Origin: [Lactobacillus] timonensis
Lineage (GTDB): Bacteria; Bacillota; Bacilli; Lactobacillales; Lactobacillaceae
Reading direction: 5' to 3'
NCBI RefSeq assembly: GCF_900240275.1
Contig: NZ_LT964761.1
Location: 509,600-543,514 of the forward strand
DNA: 33,915 nt
The translations under genes were made by a program, and so were the position numbers. Each line of letters begins with the position of its first letter. The stretch's first letter is position 1. Shown here piece after piece: positions 16,519-23,691 of this stretch. The notes beneath the pieces were generated by a model. The model did not search any database and had not been told where the DNA came from. It saw only the letters and a program-made list of their open reading frames with translations.

Positions 16519-17808
16519 ATGAGAGAAATCCAGATCGGAATGATTGGCCTGGGAACGGTTGGTTCCGGTGTTTTAAAGATGATTCAGGATAACGAAGGAA
16601 AGATCCTGAATATAACCGGTTGCCGGTTGCACGTCAAAACGATTGTCGTTCACAACACGAGCAAACGGCGGCAAGTCCCGCTGTGGGATACCTACCTGAC
16701 TAACAACTTTGATGAATTGCTCAACGATCCGGAGATTCCAATTGTTGTTGAGGTGATGGGCGGCATTCATCCGGCCAAAGAACGGATTGCGGCGCTCCTC
16801 AAGGCCAAAAAGCACGTGGTCACTGCTAACAAGAATTTAATTGCTACTGACGGGCCCGAGTTAACGAAGTTGGCGGCAGATAACGGCGTTGACCTCGTCT
16901 ACGAAGCAAGTGTGGCTGGCGGGATCCCAATCTTACGGACGATTGCCAATAGTTTCCCGGCTGATAAGATTCTGGAAGTTCGCGGGATTGTCAACGGTAC
17001 CACCAACTACATTCTGACCAAGATGAATGCCGACCACCTCAGTTACGAAAAAGCCCTCAAGCAGGCTCAGGACCTGGGATTTGCTGAGGCCGACCCAACA
17101 AATGACGTTGCCGGTTTTGACGCGGCCTACAAGATGATTATCCTTAGCCAATTCTCATTTGGCACGCGCTTAACCATTGATGACCTGCATGTTGAGGGAA
17201 TTGAAAACATTAACCGGGAGGACATCAAGCAAGCAGACGCCTTTGGTTACATCATTAAACTCATCGGGATTGCCCGGCGGGTGAAAGAATCGGTCTTTGC
17301 CGAAGTGGCTCCCGTCCTCGTTCCAAAGGGGACCCCACTGGCCACCGTTAATAACGAACGCAACGCCGTGATGGTGACCGGCCAGGCTGTCGGCGACGTC
17401 CTCTTTTACGGTCCCGGCGCTGGTGGACTGCCAACGGCTAACTCGGTTTTAAGTGACATTATTGCCGTCACCCAAAACATTGCGACCGGCACCACCGGTC
17501 ACCAGTTCAATAATTACCGTCAGCACTACCAATCAACCTCGCTGGATGATATTTGTTACCGTTACTACCTCTCACTGACGATGAAGGACGTTCCTGGTGA
17601 GATGCTTCGTTTAACGAAGATTTTTGCGGACATCAACGCTAGTTTCCTAACCATCGTTCAATCATCATCTACTGCAGGGTTGGCCAAACTGGCAATTGTC
17701 ACCCACTCAATGACGCGTCGCCAGTTGCTTGACCTCCAGGCCGCGATTGATAAATCACCCCACCATTCTCTGCAACTGAAGGCGGCCTACAAGGTCTTAG
17801 ATAAGTAA
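16519..17808 (+). CDS. hom: Homoserine dehydrogenase
   Basis: NAD(P)H-dependent reduction of aspartate semialdehyde to homoserine. The 429-residue protein has the nucleotide loop GLGTVG (10-15), the catalytic region with TANKNLIA and EASVAGGIPI, and GIVNGTTNYIL. The C-terminal segment from about 350 (YYLSLTMKDVPGEM...) is an ACT domain, the usual site of threonine feedback control in Gram-positive enzymes. GGAAGGAG precedes ATG 16519. thrB follows after 10 bases. Confidence 0.96.
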   Translation: MREIQIGMIGLGTVGSGVLKMIQDNEGKILNITGCRLHVKTIVVHNTSKRRQVPLWDTYLTNNFDELLNDPEIPIVVEVMGGIHPAKERIAALLKAKKHVVTANKNLIATDGPELTKLAADNGVDLVYEASVAGGIPILRTIANSFPADKILEVRGIVNGTTNYILTKMNADHLSYEKALKQAQDLGFAEADPTNDVAGFDAAYKMIILSQFSFGTRLTIDDLHVEGIENINREDIKQADAFGYIIKLIGIARRVKESVFAEVAPVLVPKGTPLATVNNERNAVMVTGQAVGDVLFYGPGAGGLPTANSVLSDIIAVTQNIATGTTGHQFNNYRQHYQSTSLDDICYRYYLSLTMKDVPGEMLRLTKIFADINASFLTIVQSSSTAGLAKLAIVTHSMTRRQLLDLQAAIDKSPHHSLQLKAAYKVLDK

Positions 17809-17818
17809 GGAGGAATTA

Positions 17819-18688
17819 ATGATGAGAATTATTGTGCCGGCTTCCAGTGCTAACCTGGGGCCGGGATTCGACTCCATTGGTGTCGCCGTCAACCGCTACC
17901 TGACAATGACGGTGGGCGAAGAAACAGACCGGTGGCAAGTTGATCACGACCTGCCCAACATCCCTCATGACGAGCGCAACATGATTGTTCAGGCAGCAAT
18001 TAAAACTAGCCCGACGCCCCTGGTTCCCCACCGGTTGACCGTCGTTAGCAATATTCCACTGTCGCACGGGCTGGGCAGTTCCTCCAGTGCCAATGTTGCC
18101 GGAGTCGAACTCGCTAACCAGCTCAACCAGCTGAATTTAACCGACGAACAAAAGGTCCAGGCAGCGGCTCGTTTGGAAGGACACCCGGATAACGTTGTTC
18201 CTGCCATTATGGGTGGAATTGTGGTCGGCACGAGTATCGACGAACAGTTCTATGCCGTCAAAGCACCTGAACCGCCATACGCCCTTGCGGCATACATTCC
18301 CCGCTATAACCTTGCGACCGCGGATTCGCGGGCAGCTTTGCCAGCCACAATGCTCTATCCGCGAGCAACTCACGCTAGCGCAATTGCCAATACTCTGGTG
18401 GCCGCCCTCTTTGCCCGCAACTATCCGGTAGTCGGAAAAATGATGGAAGCTGACCTGTTTCACGAACCGTACCGGGCACAGCTGGTACCAGAATTACACA
18501 CTATTCGCCGGCTCAGTCACCGCTGCGGGGCGCTGGCAACCTACCTCAGTGGCGCTGGTCCAACGGTGATGACCCTGATCCCGCATAACGGAACCGATCT
18601 CTTTAGTCGGACATTGCGGTTGCATGGTCTCACTGCCCCACTCTGGCAGTTAGCCATCGACGACCAGGGCGTCCGGGTGGAGGAATAA
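17819..18688 (+). CDS. thrB: Homoserine kinase
   Basis: GHMP-family kinase that phosphorylates homoserine, supplying ThrC. The 289-residue protein has the N-terminal VPASSANLGPGFDS, the GHMP phosphate loop LSHGLGSSSSANVAG (81-95) and the C-terminal GAGPTVMTL. Two ATGs are adjacent in frame (17819 and 17822); AAGGAGG lies 5 or 8 bases before them, so the second may be the real start. It forms an operon with hom, and the next gene starts 3 bases after its stop. Confidence 0.96.
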   Translation: MMRIIVPASSANLGPGFDSIGVAVNRYLTMTVGEETDRWQVDHDLPNIPHDERNMIVQAAIKTSPTPLVPHRLTVVSNIPLSHGLGSSSSANVAGVELANQLNQLNLTDEQKVQAAARLEGHPDNVVPAIMGGIVVGTSIDEQFYAVKAPEPPYALAAYIPRYNLATADSRAALPATMLYPRATHASAIANTLVAALFARNYPVVGKMMEADLFHEPYRAQLVPELHTIRRLSHRCGALATYLSGAGPTVMTLIPHNGTDLFSRTLRLHGLTAPLWQLAIDDQGVRVEE

Positions 18689-18691
18689 CAA

Positions 18692-19468
18692 ATGAGATTC
18701 ACCATTGATGACATCATTCTGATGTTTTTCTGCTACTCGTTCATCGGCTGGCTCTGGGAGACGATCTACTGTTCCCTGAGGCAACGAGCTCTCCAGTACC
18801 GGGGATTTTTAATCGGCCCCTACTGTCCCGTTTATGGCTTTGCTATTGTCACGATCATTCTCTGCACTGACAACTTTAATAATAACCTCATCGCCCTTTT
18901 CTTCATGGGCTGTTTGGTAGCCACCATTTTCGAGTTTTTTGCCAGCCTGTTGCTTGAAAAGGCGTTCCACATGAAACTCTGGGACTATTCCAACCACTGG
19001 GGTAACCTCCAGGGGCGGGTTGCGCCAGCCATCTCGCTTTTTTGGGGCGTTGGGACGGTTTTTCTCGTTCGTGACGTCCAACCTGCCGTCCTGAAGTTCA
19101 TTAACTTTGTCGAGTATGAGACAGCTCACTGGGCAGCCATCGCTGTCGCGCTAGTGATGAGCACTGACGCGGTCATGACCATCCTTGACACCGTTCAGTT
19201 TAAGGAACACGCTGCCATTTGGGAACAACGGATTCACGCAGAAAACCAACGGCTGCACGTTCAGCTGCTTGACGCAATGGATCAGCACCGGCTCAACCAG
19301 CACCAGCGGCGTGCCCGGTTGGTTCAGTTAGTCCACCCGACCTGGAACGAACGGCGGATGATGCATAACTATCCGACATTAAAAGTTAAAGAAGCACCGC
19401 ACTTATCAGCTCTTCACCACCAACTTCATCAGCACCAGCTGTATTCCAACAAAAAATCTCACAAGTAA
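18692..19468 (+). CDS. CmpB-type putative ABC-transporter membrane protein (PF06541 family)
   Basis: The N-terminal 160-170 residues have about five hydrophobic helices and the family signature FIGWLWETIYCSL...YRGFLIGPYCPVYGF. The C-terminal third is soluble, helical and rich in Gln, His and Arg, which suggests a coiled-coil or cytoplasmic tail. No ATP-binding partner is nearby, so the transporter label is by family name only. GGTGGAGGA, partly inside thrB, precedes ATG 18692. The 3-base gap to thrB indicates co-transcription with hom-thrB, a link to threonine metabolism that is unexplained. Confidence 0.8.
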   Translation: MRFTIDDIILMFFCYSFIGWLWETIYCSLRQRALQYRGFLIGPYCPVYGFAIVTIILCTDNFNNNLIALFFMGCLVATIFEFFASLLLEKAFHMKLWDYSNHWGNLQGRVAPAISLFWGVGTVFLVRDVQPAVLKFINFVEYETAHWAAIAVALVMSTDAVMTILDTVQFKEHAAIWEQRIHAENQRLHVQLLDAMDQHRLNQHQRRARLVQLVHPTWNERRMMHNYPTLKVKEAPHLSALHHQLHQHQLYSNKKSHK

Positions 19469-19547
19469 TGGTGTCAATTTACATTGACTTATTTATAGGT
19501 TGAAAACATACTGCCAGCCTTCTAGCAACCTCTTAGTTCATAATTGT

Positions 19548-19555
19548 GTTATAAT
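19548..19555 (+). promoter_or_regulatory. Extended -10 promoter of the reductase gene
   Basis: TATAAT at 19550-19555 is preceded by a TG-type extension, about 44 bases before the start codon. No clear -35 is visible. Confidence 0.5.
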
Positions 19556-19599
19556 TATTAATGCAACATGTGCAGATAAACTGGGAGGCCTTTATTATA

Positions 19600-20124
19600 A
19601 TGAAATTTTTGGTAATTACCGGAAGTGCCCATCAGCCAGGCGCTTCGACGCAGCTTGCTGAGCAACTGGCTAAGGGTGCCAAAGAAGCGGGAAATACCGT
19701 CGAGATGTTCGACGCTGGTCTCCACCCGGTTTCACCGCTCGCTTTCAACGCTGATAACCAACTCCTGCCCGGAGATGATCGTGTTGAAGGTTTACTGGAT
19801 AAGATGGTGAGCGCTGACATTTTGGCCTTCGCTACCCCTATGCACTACTTTGGGATGTCTGCTCAGCTTAAGGCCGTTGTCGACCACATGGCAGAACGTG
19901 ATGAAGAACTTCATGGCGACAAACAAGCAATTCTACTCGCAACGTCGCAAAATGATGACTTTGACCCGCTAAAATCCGAGTTTAAAGCAATCGTTGACCA
20001 CATGGGTTGGACTTACGCCGGCCAAGTGTTGGCAGCGAAAACCAGTACCGACCACTTGCGGTTTTATCCCCAGATGGCCTTTGAGCTGGGCAAAAGCTTT
20101 GACGCCTCCAGTACTTCCGCTTAA
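19600..20124 (+). CDS. NAD(P)H-dependent flavodoxin-fold oxidoreductase
   Basis: The 174-residue protein has the FMN phosphate-binding loop GSAHQPGASTQLA (from residue 8) and the second FMN segment ATPMHYFGMSAQLKAVVDH, typical of the NADPH-dependent FMN/quinone reductase group. The electron acceptor is unknown. The start is ATG 19600 (MKFLVITGS), with GGGAGG 11 bases upstream; an upstream in-frame ATG at 19561 lacks a ribosome site and lies inside the likely leader. It is probably monocistronic, as the trpXYZ promoter lies only 29 bases past its stop. Confidence 0.88.
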   Translation: MKFLVITGSAHQPGASTQLAEQLAKGAKEAGNTVEMFDAGLHPVSPLAFNADNQLLPGDDRVEGLLDKMVSADILAFATPMHYFGMSAQLKAVVDHMAERDEELHGDKQAILLATSQNDDFDPLKSEFKAIVDHMGWTYAGQVLAAKTSTDHLRFYPQMAFELGKSFDASSTSA

Positions 20125-20152
20125 CTATTTATGAGATTTTTTTAATGTTTTA

Positions 20153-20181
20153 TTGACAGTCGTTGGTCCTGCCGGTATACT
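20153..20181 (+). promoter_or_regulatory. Strong sigma-A promoter of the trpXYZ leader
   Basis: TTGACA (20153-20158), a 17-base spacer and TATACT (20176-20181). Predicted transcription starts near 20188, giving a leader of about 255 bases before trpX. Confidence 0.85.
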
Positions 20182-20212
20182 TACAGACAAATCAACGAAG
20201 GGAGTGTCAATC

Positions 20213-20269
20213 ATGAGCAAAAACTTTATCCAACAATTACAGATGATGCGTCGTTGGCAAAGCCAGTAG
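20213..20269 (+). CDS. Leader peptide of trpXYZ with a Trp codon near its end (putative attenuator peptide)
   Basis: An 18-codon frame, MSKNFIQQLQMMRRWQSQ, starts at ATG 20213, 8 bases after GGGAG, and ends at TAG 20267. A single Trp codon (20255-20257) is three codons before the last. It lies about 25 bases after the predicted transcription start and is followed at once by competing hairpins and a terminator in front of trpX. In known amino-acid attenuators, stalling at a scarce codon in such a peptide changes the downstream fold. Use of this peptide in Trp sensing is inferred; no homologue is known to me. Confidence 0.65.
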   Translation: MSKNFIQQLQMMRRWQSQ

Positions 20270-20420
20270 CTCGGGTTGACTCCGGTCGGAATCAGCCTGA
20301 CACAATTCGGGTTAATTCCGTGCTGGCATCCAATTAATACTTAGTGCCCGCATGTGAAGCAAGATCATTGCGGGCATCCTGAAGAGAAGGGGTCCGTGTA
20401 GCGGGCTCCTTTTTCTTTTT
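20254..20420 (+). promoter_or_regulatory. Putative transcription attenuator of trpXYZ
   Basis: Visible structure: (A) GGTTGACTCC (20274-20283) pairs with GGAATCAGCC (20288-20297), with one C/A mismatch. (B) The same middle segment CGGAATCAGCC (20287-20297) can instead pair with GGTTAATTCCG (20310-20320). The two left arms are a 13-base direct repeat with two differences. TTGG/GCCAG around the Trp codon (20254-20266) can pair with CTGGC/CCAA (20323-20333). (C) TGCCCGCA (20345-20352) pairs with TGCGGGCA (20369-20376). (D) Terminator AGGGGTCCG/CGGGCTCCT (20388-20410) plus a T tract. GCCCGC of hairpin C can alternatively pair with GCGGGC of the terminator. I find no T-box sequence (UGGNACCGCG-like). 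Confidence 0.6.
20388..20420 (+). terminator. Intrinsic terminator inside the trpXYZ leader
   Basis: A 9-base stem, AGGGGTCCG/CGGGCTCCT, with a TGTAG loop is followed by TTTTTCTTTTT. It ends 24 bases before the trpX start codon, where an attenuator terminator is expected. Confidence 0.8.
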
Positions 20421-20444
20421 GCTAACTACTGGGAGGAAATGTCA

Positions 20445-21434
20445 ATGAAAAGAATGTATACCCTCATCACCGTTTTATTTGTCTTCCTCGGTGTGGCCTT
20501 CTTTCGGGAAAACAACGGTGTGTCTCAAAGTAAGCACCCCACCGTCGGGATATTGCAATTAATGCACCACCCCTCGCTCGACCAAATTCATCACGGCTTT
20601 ATTGCTGGTTTGGCAGACGAAGGGTTTCATGAAGGAAAGAACCTAACAATCGACTACCAGAACGCGCAGGGTGATCAAAGTACCCTCAAGACGATGGCCA
20701 ATAAGCTAGTCAACGAGCACGACAACGCCATCTTTGCCATCACCACCCCGGCAGCCCAGTCGGTTGCCAACTCAACAACTAAGATACCGATCATCCTCGG
20801 GGCCGTAACCAATCCGCAGGGGGCTGGGCTGGTTAAAAATAACCACCACCCTGGCGGCAACATTACCGGGGTTTCCGACCAAGCACCGGTAGCTCAGCAA
20901 CTGGCGCTGGTCAAAGAGTTTCTTCCCCATGCCAAAAGCATCGGAATCATCTATACCTCCAGCGATAACTCCGCATCAACCGAACACGCCCTCTTTGTTA
21001 AGGAAGCCAAGCGGCAACACGTCAACCTGAAGTCGTACACCATTGCTAATAGCAACGACCTCAACCAGGTTTCCCAAACGGCGCTAAATAATAACGATGC
21101 CTTAATCGTCCCGACTGATAACACCATTGCCGGCGCAATGCAGACCCTAGTTAAAAACGCTAACGCTGTTAACAAGCCAATCTTCCCGGCAGTCGCCCAG
21201 ATGGTTAAACAAGGCGGGGTTGCCACCTACAGTATCAACCAGTACGACCTTGGTGTCCGTGGCGGCCGGATGACCGGTAAAATTTTGAAAGGGGAGAACC
21301 CCGCGAAGATGCCGATTGACTTTTCGCGGCACGGTGAACCAGTTTTGAACCTCAAACAAGCTCATAAGTTGGGTCTGACGGTACCAAAGCACTTTGAACA
21401 CGAAGCAGAAACGAAAGGGCAGGTGTTTAAATAA
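20445..21434 (+). CDS. trpX: Tryptophan-type ABC transporter substrate-binding protein TrpX
   Basis: Extracytoplasmic binding protein of the ABC_sub_bind/TrpX family, which captures tryptophan (or related aromatic amino acids) for TrpYZ. The 329-residue protein has an N-terminal hydrophobic segment (about 5-20). There is no lipobox Cys, so it may be held by an uncleaved signal anchor. Typical family segments are TVGILQLMHHPSLDQIHHGF, AITTPAAQSV, GAVTNPQGAGLV and NITGVSD. The start is ATG 20445, 8 bases after GGGAGG; the ATG at 20439 is too close. Its stop overlaps the trpY start (TAATG). Expression is probably controlled by the leader attenuator. Confidence 0.9.
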   Translation: MKRMYTLITVLFVFLGVAFFRENNGVSQSKHPTVGILQLMHHPSLDQIHHGFIAGLADEGFHEGKNLTIDYQNAQGDQSTLKTMANKLVNEHDNAIFAITTPAAQSVANSTTKIPIILGAVTNPQGAGLVKNNHHPGGNITGVSDQAPVAQQLALVKEFLPHAKSIGIIYTSSDNSASTEHALFVKEAKRQHVNLKSYTIANSNDLNQVSQTALNNNDALIVPTDNTIAGAMQTLVKNANAVNKPIFPAVAQMVKQGGVATYSINQYDLGVRGGRMTGKILKGENPAKMPIDFSRHGEPVLNLKQAHKLGLTVPKHFEHEAETKGQVFK

Positions 21435-22330
21435 TGAACTTAATTACTTCAGCAATCGGGCAGGGATTATTATGGGCCCTGCTGGGAATTGGTCTTTACC
21501 TGACCTTCCGCATTCTCAACTTTGCCGACATGACGGTTGAAGGAACCTTCCCCCTCGGGGCTGCCGTCGCGGTAACCGCCATCACTCACGGTATCTCGCC
21601 ACTAGGGGCAACGGTTCTCGCCGCCCTTGCCGGAATGGCTGCCGGGCTGATTACCGGTTTACTGTGCACCAAGGCGAAAATTGACAGCCTGCTGGCGGGA
21701 ATCTTAACCATGACCGCTGCTTATTCCGTCAACTTGCGGATCATGGGGAAATCCAACGTTTCCCTGCTCGGTAAGCAAACCCTGCTGACGCCGCTCCGGA
21801 ATCTTCCCCAATACTTTGACAGCGTTTTTCTGGGGCTGATCGTCATTCTGATTATTACGGCCGGTCTGATTTTCTTCCTCCAAACCGACTTTGGCCAGGC
21901 CTTTATCGCTACTGGTGACAACCCGGTCATGGCCAGGTCGCTCGGGATTAAAACCGACTCAATGGTCATCATTGGCCTAATGCTCTCCAACGCCCTGGTT
22001 GGCCTTTGCGGCGCTTTAATTGCGCAGAGCAACGGTTACGCCGACATTAACATGGGAATTGGGACGATCGTCATCGCCCTCGCCTCAATCATTATTGGGG
22101 AAGTGGCTTTCGGTGACCTTACCCTCAACCAGCGGTTAGTCGCCGTCACCCTCGGGAGTATCATCTACCGGCTGATCCTCTTAGCCGTCCTCCAGCTTGG
22201 TTTCTCCACCAACGACTTGAACCTGATTTCTTCAATTGTTCTGGCGCTATGCATGATGCTGCCACGACTAAACAACGTCCTGCACATCAAAGAACCATTC
22301 GTCAAGGGAGGTCTTAGTCATGACAAATAA
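21434..22330 (+). CDS. trpY: Tryptophan-type ABC transporter permease TrpY
   Basis: The 298-residue integral membrane protein has about 8-9 hydrophobic helices and belongs to the LivH/RbsC-like BPD_transp_2 permeases. It begins with the family's glutamine/glycine-rich first helix (SAIGQGLLWALLGIGLYLTFRILNFADMTVEG). It forms the channel for TrpX-delivered substrate. The start codon overlaps the trpX stop, and its last 11 bases overlap trpZ, so translation of all three genes is coupled. Confidence 0.9.
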   Translation: MNLITSAIGQGLLWALLGIGLYLTFRILNFADMTVEGTFPLGAAVAVTAITHGISPLGATVLAALAGMAAGLITGLLCTKAKIDSLLAGILTMTAAYSVNLRIMGKSNVSLLGKQTLLTPLRNLPQYFDSVFLGLIVILIITAGLIFFLQTDFGQAFIATGDNPVMARSLGIKTDSMVIIGLMLSNALVGLCGALIAQSNGYADINMGIGTIVIALASIIIGEVAFGDLTLNQRLVAVTLGSIIYRLILLAVLQLGFSTNDLNLISSIVLALCMMLPRLNNVLHIKEPFVKGGLSHDK

Positions 22331-23093
22331 TCGCGAACCAATGTTACAGCTAAAAGACGTTTCCACGGTGGTCAACGCGGGAACGCCCAACCAAACCACG
22401 ATCTTGAAGAAGATTAACCTGACGATCAACGATGGTGACTTCATCTCCATCATTGGGACCAACGGGGCTGGGAAGTCCACCCTCTTTAACGTGATTGCCG
22501 GCAGTTTGCCGGTTGCTAGTGGACAACTGTTTCACCAGGGTGTCGACATTACCACAATGAGCGTAGAACAGCGGACTAGTTTCCTCAGCCGCGTCTTCCA
22601 AGACCCCAAAATGGGGACGGCCCCGCGGATGACCGTGGCCGAAAATCTGCTGTTAGCGGCTAAGCGGGGCGAAAAACGTCACCTTATTCCGCGACACCTC
22701 AAACAGCGCCTGCCGGAACTCAAACAGCTCGCCGCCTCGATGAACAACGGGCTGGAACAGCGCCTTAACACCGCTACTGGCAACCTTTCCGGCGGTCAGC
22801 GACAGGCACTCAGTTTCCTGATGGCAACGATCAAACGACCAGATATCTTATTGCTGGACGAACACACCGCCGCCCTCGATCCCCATACCAGTCAGTCGCT
22901 CCTTCACGCCACCAACCAGCGGATTACCGAGGACCACTTAACGGCTCTGATGATTACCCACCGGATGGAGGACGCCCTGACCTATGGCAACCGGTTGATT
23001 GTTTTAAAGGCCGGTCAGATTGTGGCTGACTTTGCCGGTAAAGAAAAGCAACAATTGACCCTTGACCAGCTATATGACTTTTTTGAGGACTAA
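22320..23093 (+). CDS. trpZ: Tryptophan-type ABC transporter ATPase TrpZ
   Basis: The 257-residue ATP-binding protein powers TrpXY. Walker A is GTNGAGKS (46-53), the Q-loop is in VFQDPKMGT, the signature is LSGGQRQ (156-162), Walker B is ILLLDE (D180, E181), and the H-loop is in MITHRMED. The D-loop context DEHTAALD is typical of this family in place of DEPTAALD. GGGAGG in the trpY end serves as the ribosome site. The operon ends 1 base later in a strong terminator. Confidence 0.92.
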   Translation: MTNNREPMLQLKDVSTVVNAGTPNQTTILKKINLTINDGDFISIIGTNGAGKSTLFNVIAGSLPVASGQLFHQGVDITTMSVEQRTSFLSRVFQDPKMGTAPRMTVAENLLLAAKRGEKRHLIPRHLKQRLPELKQLAASMNNGLEQRLNTATGNLSGGQRQALSFLMATIKRPDILLLDEHTAALDPHTSQSLLHATNQRITEDHLTALMITHRMEDALTYGNRLIVLKAGQIVADFAGKEKQQLTLDQLYDFFED

Positions 23094-23136
23094 AAATACG
23101 GGCTTGTTTCGTTAAGGAAGCAAGTCCGTATTTTTG
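23093..23136 (+). terminator. Intrinsic terminator of trpXYZ
   Basis: AAAAATACGG-CTTG pairs with CAAG-T-CCGTATTTTT with one bulged T. The stem's own T-run gives termination on the plus strand. It marks the end of the core region, after which GC drops. Confidence 0.88.
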
Positions 23137-23454
23137 TTGCTCGTTCAACAATTTATGTCTTAAGAAATTCATGATACAGTTACTGTGTTATCAAATTATA
23201 TACTCTGATTTGATAAACAAGTATCTGGATCTTAACGTAGTCACCTCTCCTTTTTTATATTCCTAAATACAAAACCTAGTATGCATCAATTCCCTACTAA
23301 CTTTTTCCATCACAATTAAGTTTAATCTTAAAAAGATATTTACAATAAAAATGCGTACATATTATCATAGATACGCTAGAGGAATTGATAAACATAGATT
23401 CAAAGGCCTCTTTAAGAATAAGCCGCTTTAATCTATAAAAATTTATGCTTCTGA
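23137..23454. other. AT-rich gene-free stretch at the core/accessory boundary
   Basis: About 320 bases without a plausible gene on either strand. It holds a near-palindrome centred near 23181 (ACAGT-T-ACTGT within TGATA...TTATCA). Next is an inverted repeat, TTATCAAAT (23188-23196) against ATTTGATAA (23208-23216), with an 11-base spacer and no T tract. A GCGTA/TACGC arm pair lies around 23352-23377. These could be operators or remnants of a recombination site; I cannot assign them. A TATAAA near 23435 may be the -10 for the restriction-modification operon. Confidence 0.5.
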
Positions 23455-23689
23455 ATGGAAAACAAAAAACGCCGGGTAGGTCGACCTAAAAGCAAGCGTT
23501 AAACCTACCAGACGGTTCGTCTGCAAAAAAACTTTTTTGGAGATTAATGCACCGGAAAATGCTTTGAGCATCAAAACACAAGATGAAACTGTTGACCAGG
23601 CGATTGATCGTGTGCTGCGGTCACTGAGCACGGATGAGATGCGGTCGTATAAGCTGTGGTTGGAAATGTTTGAAAAGAAAGAGAAGTAA
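23455..23689 (+). pseudogene. Small basic AT-hook-like protein upstream of mod, two frameshifts
   Basis: Three consecutive frames give one continuous protein of about 78 residues. It begins MENKKRRVGRPKSKR (frame of 23455), continues LNLPDGSSAKKLF (frame of 23499-23537) and ends LEINAPENALSI...LWLEMFEKKEK, stopping at 23687. Each break is explained by loss of one T from a T-run (near 23499 and in the six-T run 23533-23538). VGRPKSK resembles an AT-hook. It ends 2 bases before the mod start, so it was probably the first gene of the RM operon. No ribosome site is visible before ATG 23455. It could be true decay, homopolymer sequencing error, or slippage-controlled expression; I do not know the family's function. 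Confidence 0.6.
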
Positions 23690-23691
23690 AA

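Noticed and set aside
19487-19534. Terminator for the hom-thrB-cmpB operon (AGGTTG/CAACCT)
   Set aside because: Only a six-base stem with a loop of more than 20 bases and no T tract; not convincing.
20188-20440. T-box riboswitch upstream of trpX
   Set aside because: No UGGNACCGCG-like T-box sequence or typical antiterminator bulge is present. The visible elements are a translated leader peptide and competing hairpins.
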